Source: Albula goreensis (taxonomy: Eukaryota > Chordata > Actinopteri > Albuliformes > Albulidae). From it: 64,000 nt of DNA. Of this stretch, positions 34,708 through 45,195 are shown in pieces. The stretch spans positions 41,082,144 to 41,146,143 of the forward strand of contig CM040745.1 of NCBI GenBank assembly GCA_022829145.1. Direction: 5' to 3'. Position 1 is the first letter of the stretch. Every line of letters starts with the position of its first letter. The notes beneath the pieces were generated by a model. It made no database searches, was not told the DNA's origin, and saw only the letters and a program-made list of their open reading frames with translations. The position numbers and the translations under genes are program-made.

Positions 34708-35450
34708 CCGGCTCTAGCGAGGGCAACGGCAGCAGGGAGGGGAGAGGACCTCATTGCCTGGCGCTCGGGAGCGTGCAATGGCAGGTTAGCTGACGCCGAA
34801 GGCGCCAGGTAGAGCCTGCCGACTCCAGCCCGGCCGGCACGTGAGGGGAGAGAGGGGGGAGGGAGGGGAAGAGAGCGAGACTGGGCGAGAGCCGCAGTAG
34901 CACTCCTGGCAGCGACACTGCAGGAAACAGGCGCAGCATTGGACTGCCTCAGGGTCCAGCGAAGGTCCTCTGACGGCAGCGCTGCGCCGGACGTTGACTG
35001 GGAAGAGTGGGCGGGGACTGCCAGGTTTTGAGTGCGGAGGGCTTCCGCAAGCAGCAGAAACAAGTCTCTTTTCCGCGCAGTCCGGGGAAAAGAAATCCCT
35101 CGGAGTTCCAGAGCTTCACGGAGGCGGGGCACAGTCCAATTGGAAAGCTGCAGTTCTCCGGTCCTGGAAAGAACTGCCGGCTGACGGCGAACGATGGCCT
35201 CAGGAGCCGCCGGGCTGCGGGAACGGGACCTCGGTCGACGGGAGTCAAGAGAAGAGGAGGAAAGAGATCTCCGAGAGACGGCCCTGGATCTCAGCCTGCG
35301 AGAGAGGCGTCGGATCGGTCGGCGACCGCGAGCCGGGGATGCAGGGAGGCTTACACGGGAACCAACCCGTGAGGAAGTCGAGGAGAAGCCTGCCTCGGGG
35401 GCGCTGGACAGGTCTTCGTCAGAGGCATGGATTTGGATATCCAGTTTTTA
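34708..35450 (-). pseudogene. Ngaro copy 2 Gag N-terminal region
   Basis: It parallels codons of copy 1: RLREALELRGISFP, ARKRDLFLLLAEALR (about 35,050-35,135), a SAP-like stretch, then LAVPAHSSQSTSGAALPS and DLRWTLRQS. The equivalent of the copy 1 start codon reads CTG near 35,448, so the start is lost, and the basic N-terminal part is frameshifted. The frame is cut by the TIR element at 34,707. Confidence 0.75.
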
Positions 35451-35485
35451 AGAGCAGTGCGATCTAGGCGACGCAGTAAAACTGA

Positions 35486-35617
35486 ATGCCAGAAATGCTG
35501 AGCACGATGGGTAAAGGTACGTGGTGTTTATATACCTGTAGGGACCGGAAGGGGTACGATAGGTAGAGAGGTTGTCTGAGAGTTCTTCTCCCGAATCTCT
35601 GTTTTACCAAACTGCAA
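35486..35617 (-). repeat. Ngaro copy 2, repeat A1 (5' end of element)
   Basis: 132 bp copy of A2, with GTGTTTATATACC as a possible TATA region in the minus orientation. Confidence 0.92.
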
Positions 35618-36340
35618 TAATGCACAGCTAAGAGCAGTGAAAGAGATGCTTAGCAAATATGACAGCGTTTTTAGCACAGGTGATTTTGATTTGGGTTGTA
35701 ACGATCTAATTCTACATAGGATTGACACTGGTGATACTAAGCTTATCAAGCATGCATCAACAGGAAGGCTTTGACACTTTGATCTACAGGCTATGTTAGA
35801 TAGAGGAATTGTGCAGCTGTCAGCTAGTTCATGGGGTTCCCCTGTGGGTTTTAGTTAAAAGAAAGACGGTTCGCTGAGCTTTTATGTACATTACAGAAAA
35901 TTTAATGAAAATACTGTGAAAGATGCATACTCGTTATCGCGCATTGATGAGACGCTGGATGCGCTGGCTACTGCCAAGTGGTTTTCCACACTGGACCTAG
36001 CCAGTGGATATTGGCAAGTCCAAATGCACCCCGACGATCACTGTAAAACGGCATTTGTAACCAGACTATTCGAATTTAATGTTTTAAGTTTCGACTTGTG
36101 CAACACACCTAGTTAATTTCAGAGAATAATGGACATTTCAGACATTACCTCTTAGGGAGGAAGTTGTTTTTTTTTTTTTTAAAGAACTGATTACAGTTCT
36201 CTTCATTGGTTGAGGAATTTGAAGCAAGCAGAGGGTCAGTTAGCCAGATGGCTAGAACAGTTGGGGCAATATGAATTTGACATTGTACACAGGCCAGGGA
36301 AGCTACATAAAAATGCAGATACTGTGTCAATGTGCTATAT
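35618..36340 (+). pseudogene. Ty3/Gypsy pol relic (RT and RNase H ends)
   Basis: Plus strand. RT entry motifs SSWGSPVGF and KKDGSLSFYVHYRKFN (about 35,824-35,910) are followed by WFSTLDLASGYWQVQMHPDD (about 35,980-36,040) and KTAFVT. The RT then stops and, after a T-run at 36,165-36,180, the RNase H end reads ARWLEQLGQYEFDIVHRPG with NADTVS (about 36,246-36,330). The catalytic DD part of RT and most of RNase H are deleted. It directly abuts the Ngaro A1 repeat. Confidence 0.82.
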
Positions 36341-38165
36341 GCACGGGTAGGGTATGGATGAAAACATTTAGCCAGATTCCCCTGATGCTAACTCAGAGCC
36401 TACTGTAGCCAAGTGTTTGGTTACCTCAAAAGAGGATTCAGGTAATGCAACGTCTGTCAACAATAGTCCCATAAACACTGATCATACTGAATTCTGTACA
36501 ATTTGAAAAAAGTACAATTTAGTATCATGTACTTAATTCTAAACATCCATGAAAATATTACGTAAATGTTACTTAATTATATTTAAGCATAAATAATATT
36601 TATTTAAACTAAATCAGCTAAGCCAAAACTAAGTCAAATCAACTTCATTTTTTCACAGACAGGAATGTCACTGTTATGAAATTATTAAGTAAATCTCATC
36701 ATTTAGAGTTATGAAGTAACTAAGCAGATTTTGTTATACTTTTTTCATTTTCTCAATTACCTAGCTGTATGAAATTATATTACTCATTATAATTATGTAC
36801 ATTTTGTTCATCTTCTATTGATAAATCTTTTTATGCATCAAAAGACATATAATTACTATACTATACAATCAAACTATTTATTTTGTCAACAGTCAAACAT
36901 TAATTAATCACTCCATTCAAATGACCTGAAACAGTCAACAAACGTAGTATTTTTAAATTTAGTAAAAAGGCTTTGTTTGAGACGACAAATGGTGCTCCTT
37001 GGGACTGGAGCTCTTATTTTAAACAACTAAAATTTCAGCAGTCACAAATGTAACAGTGGCATGACTAGAATTAGTCAACAAAACATGGACACCCCACTGA
37101 TATGGTTTTATAATGGAGATAAAATGACCATAGCATGACTGAATTCAAGTGTCAAGAAAATTAACTCACCATTCACGAACATAAATTTACCAGAAAATAT
37201 AAAATAAAAATATCACTGCTAATAAAAATTCATGCTTTTTTAACCACAGGATGCAAACAATACAGAGGCACATCGCATCACATAATACAATAGCAGATCA
37301 GGTTTTAACCAGGCAGAGCTAAATAGCACAGTCACAACAAAATTTCTTAATAGTATTTTTTTTATAATTAGTAATATAAACAACAAATGACTTAACTCCA
37401 TGGTCAATTCAAATAAACAATCAAACTCACATCCATATGCATTATACCATAACAATGTTAAAACGTGTATTGATTTGTCAGTAAAAGATGCATACATTTG
37501 TTCATGTGAATATTTCCTTGCTCAAGTTTACTGCAGTGCTTTTCAAATATTCAAGTAAAACTTTACAGCCCTCCAAAACAGTGCAAATGCAACATTCAAA
37601 CAAGCACTAAACAAGGTTTATATTACTGCATTTTAGCATTTTAAAGAATAAAACATTTAAGAGTAAAGAATAAAACATTAATTTTTACCTTTTATCTGCA
37701 ATCAACTTCAATGACAGAGGACAGGTGCCTTAGTTGACACAAAATAGATAACATTTCGGACTTCCCACAACTAGTTAGCCTGGACGAATTTGAACTCAAG
37801 GAGCCACAAGTGTACAAGCAGGATAACAATGACCCTGCTTTACTATTTTTGTCAAGTGTCTTACATACTACTGGGACCAAGTGTTTATTATGGAAGGAAT
37901 ATTTATGTTAACATGGTCACACAATGCATCATCATTATACTTAGATTGTTTTTGCATTTATGTATGAATTTTTCATTAAACCATCTTAGAACAGAAAATA
38001 GTTCTCAAAGTCCTGGTCATATTTGACACATCCAACACAGTTTTTGCAGTCAACACTGAAGAAAGTCGCAGCAACTCTTAGTAAGGCCAGCGGAAGGTCC
38101 ATATGAAAATAAACTGCATTGTCAGTCTGTGTGCATTTAAGACAGTAACTTCAACTTTATACCGT
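36341..38165. other. Non-coding, no recognisable feature
   Basis: Very AT-rich. Frames such as 37,240-37,497 (minus) and 37,790-38,026 (plus) have no domain, no flanking splice logic and low-complexity composition. Confidence 0.5.
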
Positions 38166-38169
38166 GTAC

Positions 38170-40140
38170 TTATGGAGACAGCTTAATCCCTTCCAGGTCA
38201 AGGAAAAGCTTCTGAAACACCTCGAAAGCGTAGCGCAGTGTTGGGGGGCATGCAAGGTTGAGGGCATAAATAAGCCCCATAAGCAGTGTGCAAGCTTTGG
38301 CAGTACTGCCGCACCCCACCAACCTCTCCTTGCCTTCAAGAAGGATGGATAGTTCAGCAGGATCCTCTCCATCAGTACAATGGACCACGGTCTTGATGTG
38401 TTGAGTAGCATCACTGCGGCTGTCCTGTATACAACATACAAGAAGAATTAAGACAATGCTAACAGATCAAAAAAGAAAGAAAGAATTGCATTGTTAAATT
38501 AATTGTGATTAAACAATTGCTCAGTTTACATTAACTTGAGTAAATTTGTTTTTAAAGTGAAACATAAATTTGAATAACATGGCACAAGATAGCTGCATTC
38601 CACAAATTTACAGTGCCAGGAAGCCCAATGAATTTGTAACTCCAGAGTATATATAGGGTTGTACCGGTTCCTAGCCAACAGTAAATGTTTTTGGTACTTT
38701 TCTCTTCTTTTCTTAGGCTTTTTCAATGTACCATTTGGTCCATCATTCTAACTTGCATCTCTCTTACTTTTGAGTTAAGATTTTGAACTGTATTACTAAA
38801 AAGAGTCAAAGCAAAACAGCTGAACTGTTGAATCTTCAACAGCTAATGAAATACAAAAAAAAACAACTGAAACATGCTTTACCAGGCAATCTTCAAAACG
38901 TGCCTCCTCTTTCTCACCAAGGTAAAGGATAAGGCTGCAGATAACAGCTTCAGGTCTCATCTCAATGCTTTCGTTCTGTGAACAGATGAATATAGTGTCA
39001 ATACTGAACCCATTATTGATACACAATAAACTGCATACATCTGCAACAAACAGTGACTTGAGCACAAAGCAAGGGCCATTTGTGGACAGACAGAGTGTGA
39101 AGGAACATAGAAGCAATATAGTGTAGGAGTTGGTGCTGTATATGGAGCATGGAGCAGTGTGCGTGTGAGAGTCTTTCTTACATAACAAGCACAATTTTGC
39201 ACAAACACATCTGACTCAGTTTGTCCAAAAAACGATCTCAGCTTGGTCCCGAGGACACCACCCATGGCTTTCAACACAGTAAGTTTTGGTGTGTAGTAGT
39301 CAAGCTTGTACGTAAACGTTCAAGGGTTCATTGTCTTTCTTTCCAACATTTCTTTGTTGTATGTTGTTTTAACAGTTACTGCCTTTCAAAACAAAAATAA
39401 TACAATAACCACATAATACACTAAATAAAACAGTCTATAGAGCATTAGGTTCACAATACAAAGGAAATTCTGAGATTTTGAGCAAAAAGTTGTAATATTA
39501 TGCAAATGATAAAGTCACAACTTTATTCTCATAATTTTAATAAAAGTGAGAACAGAAACACTTGGTTTACGTTCATCTTGATATTTTAAACCACAGTTAA
39601 TAGTGAAATTGGTTAATGGTTGCATCTGTAGTCTTAATATAAATAATAAAATGAAATTTTTTACTGCTCAGCGGGACAGGTAAAAGTTTTAAGGTTTATA
39701 GATTCACTTACCTCAGCTTCACAGCTATGCAACTTCTTTGCAGTTATCAGGCGCGGGACTTCCTGTCACAATCTCAAGCCTTCGACTAGAGGAAGTCTTG
39801 GCCATTTTATCTTGAATCATCTTAGTGTTGTTCTTCTTCTGTACCTTGTGAAGAAGTCTCACCATCTCCAGACTGTTGCTAGTTTCTCCACATGGATGTG
39901 GAGGAAGGTAGTTTATCTCTGCTCTGTTCGGTCTCTTGCATTTTTTGCAGAATTTCTCTCACCAGGGGATTTCTTTTTCAAGCAGTTGATATCAAGCTCA
40001 GGACAAGGTGCTTCTTGCCTTATTTTAGAATGGTAGTTAGCCATCTTGTATTTAAGATGCTGCTGCCACCCATACAAGCCTGAAAATAAGGTTGCAGGCT
40101 CCCTTAGGCATGGGTGCTTTTTTGTGCTTCCACAGCAGCC
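38170..40140 (-). pseudogene. C-terminal exons of an uncharacterised, fish-repeated protein (SAMD3-like group)
   Basis: Minus strand. Last exon 38,170-38,424 (84 codons and TAA; acceptor tatacag) ends YAFEVFQKLFLDLEGIKLSP. Exon 38,883-38,975 (31 codons; acceptor ttcacag, donor gtaaag) carries LILYLGEKEEARFEDCL. Both are phase 0 and join cleanly. Further up, LDYYTPKLTVLKAMGGVLGT lies at about 39,230-39,300, and an exon of about 39,712-40,140 reads [20 protein letters not shown] and then, after a frameshift, [14 protein letters not shown], with donor GAG|gtaagt. I recall proteins with these motifs as numerous and uncharacterised in fish. The frameshift makes this copy probably inactive. Confidence 0.65.
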
Positions 40141-40539
40141 AGTATTTGAAGGCCAGTGGAATAGGCAGTGCAGTGTAATATTGCTTCAGCAAATTTCTCA
40201 AGTATGTTGGAGTTGAGGCTTTGATTCTGAAGAAGTGAGCCATCCCTTTCATAAGCCTTATTTCCTTCTTGAAGGTAAGAAAGAGCAAAGAACAAAGAAA
40301 ATGTATGAGTCAAGAGCAAGTAATATATTTCAGAAACAGGTGCCAGAACCCCTAATCTAATTCCAAGGTGCATGAAGAAGGCAAAAAAAGTCAGGAGAGT
40401 TTTAGAACTCCCACAACAATTGAAGTACATATAACTTCATTGTTAGACAAATGTGTTCCAGCATGTGACCTTTATCAGGTCAAGTTTTATACAACAATAT
40501 GGCACAAGCCAGTTTCAAACTAGTAAGAGTGATACTTTA

Positions 40540-41965
40540 CCTAGTTTGACAAGCAGCTGTGGTGTTTCAGAGAAACCATTTGATTTTCTTCCACTGCATA
40601 TGCAGCCAGTGGGTATTGGTCAGTGACTTGTGACTGCTCAATCACTTTGACTATGCTGGTATGCATGGATTCCAACTTGAAACATTTAAAATGCTCACAG
40701 TACCATGCACATTGCAATTTCACCAAAAACACTAAGCTGTCACAAACTATGATGATTTGTTGTATTTCTGCAAAGTCGGGCAACCCACCAGTGAACTCAT
40801 ATACCAACATTATGCCAATACTGTAGCTGGTGCTCTGAAAGTCTGCTTTGTCAAATGAACGACTGTCGCTTCAGGAAATTTCTGTGACAGAAAGTCTTGT
40901 AATTTCTCATTCTCATACATTGTAAATTCTCATACAACCTCTAGTTAAACTCTTGACATCTTTGATACAGAGGCATCAGGTTTTTTGACATTTGAACCAT
41001 GATGGTATGCAATCATGGACTGGTGTTTTCTTGCCATAGACTTCAAGTTGTTCCTGAAGCAGTTAGTCTGTCTCATTATCTTCTTGGAGAACCTGTGCTT
41101 TGCTTCAAACCTCATTGTCCATAAGGACACTAGTGGGCCAAATGCGTTAATGAGCTGTGGGTAATGCTCAACAAAATGGTGTCTTGGAATCAATTTCTTT
41201 TGTTGAAACAGTGCTAAATCTATGTCTATGCTTAGCAATAAGGCTATCTAGATAACCAATGGTTTCATCTGTGTGGGCAGGGGACATAGCCAACTCAACA
41301 ACATCTTTGAGTCTCATCAAAGATTGCCAAGCCTGTTCTTCTGGCACTTTTGGGCCAGTCATAAGTGGAAACAGCCTAAGCAAACACCAATTTTCATGTG
41401 TGTTTCCACTTCTGGTTTTACGGGAGCCAAAGTTTGGTGGTATGCCTTGGGGACAATTAGTCTTGTCTTTCCAGTTACATGGGAAATGTTTGATGATGCT
41501 ATTGAGCTCTTCCAGAGAGAAATATTTTTTTCTTTATGAAGTTATCTAAGCACAATGCTAATTCTACAGGTACAATGCCCTCAAGTAAATAATGCAGTAC
41601 ATTAGGTGGGTTTGAGTAATTGCACAATGCCTTTTAACTTCATGGCTATAGGTGTTACCAGCCAATGCAGTTTCAATGTCCAGCTGGTGTTGCTATGTTG
41701 TTCTAGCAGGAAAGGCTCCTGTTCTGACTTCAGTTTCCTGAAACTGGGAACGCTCTCCAACAAAAAATCTACAAATGTACGACCCACTGAAACTTTCAAC
41801 AAACCCTGCAATTGAGTGGGCACCAAGATTATCAGCAATCGCAGAAAATACAGTGCCCTTTGTGATTTTTCCCAAACAGGGCACAAAAAGATCATCTTCT
41901 TCAAAGCTTTTCAAATTACTTAATAATGGCTTCAGCACCCGAGAATAGCCAAATTTCATCATAAC
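40540..41965 (-). pseudogene. N-terminal/central part of fish-repeated protein, transposase-like
   Basis: Minus strand, upstream of the SAMD3-like exons. Motifs in order: DNLGAHSIAGFVESFSGSYI (about 41,780-41,850), VLHYLLEGIVPVELALC (about 41,535-41,590), LIPRHHFVEHYPQLINAFGP (about 41,130-41,195), LWTMRFEAKHRFSK (about 41,085-41,128) and LPDFAEIQQII (about 40,760-40,790). The same series occurs in many uncharacterised fish proteins that I suspect are transposon-derived (KDZ-like), but this is from memory. Multiple frameshifts occur. The right end merges into the 350 bp repeat array at about 41,965. Confidence 0.55.
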
Positions 41966-44450
41966 ATCTGATCACATTTCTAAGCATCTTCCAAACACAC
42001 AACTGCCCTATCGTGTTTGAAACAAATTTGCAAAATGAATTGAAGTTCACTATTGCAGAATGCTTTACAGACTCATGTAATTTCAATGTTCTGTTTACCT
42101 TGGAGAAACTACAAAAAGTAGTTATTGTGACATGTCGTATCTTTGAATTGATTTGTACCATCAATTGAAATGGAACATGCAACGTTTGAGGAAAGAAAAG
42201 ATTATTGTGAAAAGTCTTATAATTGCAACTAGTTACACTAGTCTGACATCAGCCTACATGCACACCTCACATTTCTAAGCAACTTTCAAACACGCAAGTG
42301 CCATATCGTGTTTGAAACATTTTTTTCTTTTGATTGGTATGTTTGTCATTGTACAGTCTGGGAATTGTATGAGGCTGAATAAATTGAAAAAGTTCCTTAT
42401 TGGAGAATAATTTGCAGAGGCATGTAACTTCTGTTCTCTTTTTGGTTTGGAATGGAGCAGGTAATGTTTGAATGAAGAAGTTGTTATTATGTCATGTTGT
42501 TTCTGTGCATCAACTTGTACTTTGTATTGAGATGAAGCATGCAAGGATTGTATAAAGAACTGGTTATGGTTGAAGGTCTTACGATTGCAGCAAGTTGCAC
42601 TGGACACAGAATCAGCCAACATGCAACAATTCTAAGCATCTTACAAACGTATGATGTTTGGAACAATTTTTTTGTTTTAATTGGAATGTTTGTCATTGTA
42701 CAGTCTGGGAATTGTATGAGGCTGAATACATTGACAAAAATCCTTATTGCAGAATAATTTACAGAGGCATGTAACTTTTATGCTCTTTCTGCTTTAGAAT
42801 GGAACAGGTAATGTTTCAATGAGGAAGTTGTTATTCTGTCATGTTGTACCTGTACATCGATTTGTACTTTGCATTGAGATGGCACATGCAAGTTTTGAAT
42901 AAAGAACTGATTAATTGAACTTAATTTAATTATTTAATAATTAATTAATTGAATGAAAAGTCTTACAATTGCATCGAGTTGCACTGGGCACAGAATCAGC
43001 CTACATGCACACATCAACATTTGTAAGCACCTTGCAAACACTCAAGTGCCATATCGTGTTTGAAACAAATTGTTAATTTCTTTGGTATATTGTTTGTCGC
43101 TATACAGTCTATGAATTCTATGAGGATGCAGGAATTGACAAAGTTCATGACTGCAGAATGGTTTACAGAGTCATGTAATTTCAATGTTCTGTTTACCTTG
43201 GAATGGAACATGTAATGTGTGAATGAAAAAGTAGTTATTGTGACATGTAATATCTTTGACTGGATTTGTAGTATCAGCTGAAATGTCTGAAATGCAATGT
43301 TTGAGAAAACAAAAGATTATAGTGAAAAGTCTTACAATTGCAATGAGTTACACTAGAGATCAGCCTCTGTGTATCTCACATTTCTAAGCAACTTTCAAAC
43401 ATGCAAGTGCCGTATCATGTTTAGAACACATTTTTTTATTTATGTTGTTGGTATGTTTATCATTTTACAGTCTAGGAATTGTATGCAGCTGAAAACATTG
43501 AAAAAGTTCCTTATTGCAGAGGCATGTGATGATAGTGAAATTTGTAATTCAAACGAGTTGCACCAGTCTCAGAATTAGATTACATCTCATATTTCTAACC
43601 ACCTTACAGGCTCACAAGTGCCATATCATGTTTGAAACAAATTTTTCTTTTCTTTGGTGTATTGTTTGTCACTGTACCACCTGGGAATTCTGTGAGGATG
43701 AATGAATTGAAAAAGTTCCTTATTGCAGAATGACTTTCAGAGATATGTAAATTCTATGTACTAATTGTGTTGAAACAGAACATGCAATGTTTGAATAAAG
43801 AAGTGATTATTGTGAAAGGTCTTATGATTACAGCGAGTTGCACTGGGCACAGAATCAGCCTACACACACACAGGTCCCATTTCTAAGCACCTTGCAAACA
43901 CTCAAGTACCGTATCATGTTTGAAAAAAAATTGTTCATTTCTTTGGCATGTTTGTCATTGTAAAAATTGAATTGTAAAAAGTTCCAGGTATTGAAAAAGT
44001 TCCTTATTGGAGAATAATTTGCAAAATGACCATGCTCTTTTTGGTTTGGAATGGTAATTTTTGAATGAAGAAGTTGTTATTGTGTCATGTTGTTCCTGTG
44101 CATCGACTTGTACATTGCAATGAGGGGGAACATGCAAAATTTGAATGAATAACTGATTGTGGTGAAGTCTTACAATGACAGTGAGTTCCACAGGGCACAG
44201 AATCAGCCAACATGCACACCTCACGTTTCTAAGCACCTTACAAACTCGCAAGTGCCATATCATGTTTGGAACAACATTTCCTTTCATTGGGGTAATGTTT
44301 GTCATCACACAGGATGGAAAGTCTATGGAGGAGCAGAAACTGAAAATGTTCACTTTTGTTGAATACTTTAAACACGCATGTAGTTTCTTAGGTCTTTGCA
44401 AGGTAAAATTCAGCATACAGTGTGAGAGTGAAGATTCAAACACTATGAGA
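41965..44450 (+). repeat. Array of ~350 bp repeats, plus orientation
   Basis: The block GAATCAGCC...CATATCRTGTTTG...GGGAATTGTATGAGG...AATAAAGAA recurs with starts near 42,247, 42,608, 42,991, 43,352, 43,571, 43,853 and 44,200. Spacing is 219-383 bp, mostly about 350-360. Units are diverged and some are shortened. A small AT insertion, TTAATTATTTAATAATTAATT, lies at about 42,921. The same unit occurs singly at 2,815. Confidence 0.88.
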
Positions 44451-45110
44451 GTTACTTTCTTTGAAGAGAGCTGTACTGCTGTCAGAATGAACGTACACGC
44501 GTACCTTGCACTTCCACCGGCCTAAACCGTGACCTAAAGTTTTGCAAGTCCCAGGATGTAAAATCATCAATACATGACAATGTTAGACAGCAAAAAACTA
44601 AGTTTCCTGAGGACCTACAAGCTTAGAAACTCAAACCTTCCATCCATATTCACAATTGCAGAAGTTGTCGTGTACTGACTTTGAAAACATGTACCTTCAC
44701 TCACTATTAGTTTTTGGCCTTCTACACGAAAGTACAGCACAGAAGCGAAAGAAAGTGTTTCGTGAGCACCTTACAGACACGAAAGTGCCATATCGCGTTT
44801 AGAACAACATTTCCTTTCATCTGTGTAATGTTTGTCATCATACAGGCTGGAAAGTGTATGAAGAAGCAGAAAGTGAAAATGTTCACTTTTTTGAAAGCTT
44901 TACTCAGGCATGTAGTTCTGAGGACGTTGCGAGGTACCATTCAGCATACACTGTTAGAGTGAAGATTCAGTCCCTGTGAGAGTTCTTTTCATTGCAGAGA
45001 GCTGAACTGCTGTAAGAATGAACATACACGCGGACCTTACACTTCCACCGGCCTACACTGGTGCTACACTACAGGCTGGGAAGTGTATGAAGAAGCAGAA
45101 AGTGAAAATG
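44450..45110 (+). repeat. Plus-orientation unit of the longer (538 bp) repeat form
   Basis: It contains CTAAGTTTCCTGAGG, CAATTGCAGAAG, TGCCATATCGCGTTTAG and CAGGCTGGAAAGTGTATG, the reverse complement of blocks in the 45.1-47.8 kb array. It links the short and long forms and shows they belong to one family. Confidence 0.85.
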
Positions 45111-45195
45111 ACCAAAGAAAGTACATGCGTGTTTTCAGAACTCAACAAAAGTCAACATTTTCACTTTCTGCTTCTTCATACAATTCCCAGCCTGT
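45071..45195. repeat. Foldback at the array turning point (40 bp arms)
   Basis: Arms 45,071-45,110 and 45,156-45,195 are inverted with one mismatch and contain GAAGAAGCAGAAAGTGAAAATG. The loop is 45 bp. Left of it repeats face plus, right of it minus. Confidence 0.92.

Larger units (their letters stand above)
29881..35617 (-). mobile_element. Ngaro-type retrotransposon, copy 2, with nested insertion
   Basis: On the minus strand the order is A1 (35,617-35,486), gag, RNase H, recombinase tail, B1 (30,380-30,243), A2 (30,244-30,113), spacer, B2 (30,019-29,881). That is the same split-repeat plan as copy 1, but with different A and B sequences, so it is a separate subfamily. It keeps the Gag core and zinc knuckles that copy 1 lost. 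It lacks the RT palm and nearly all of the recombinase. A 1,565 bp TIR element sits in gag. Confidence 0.92.
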
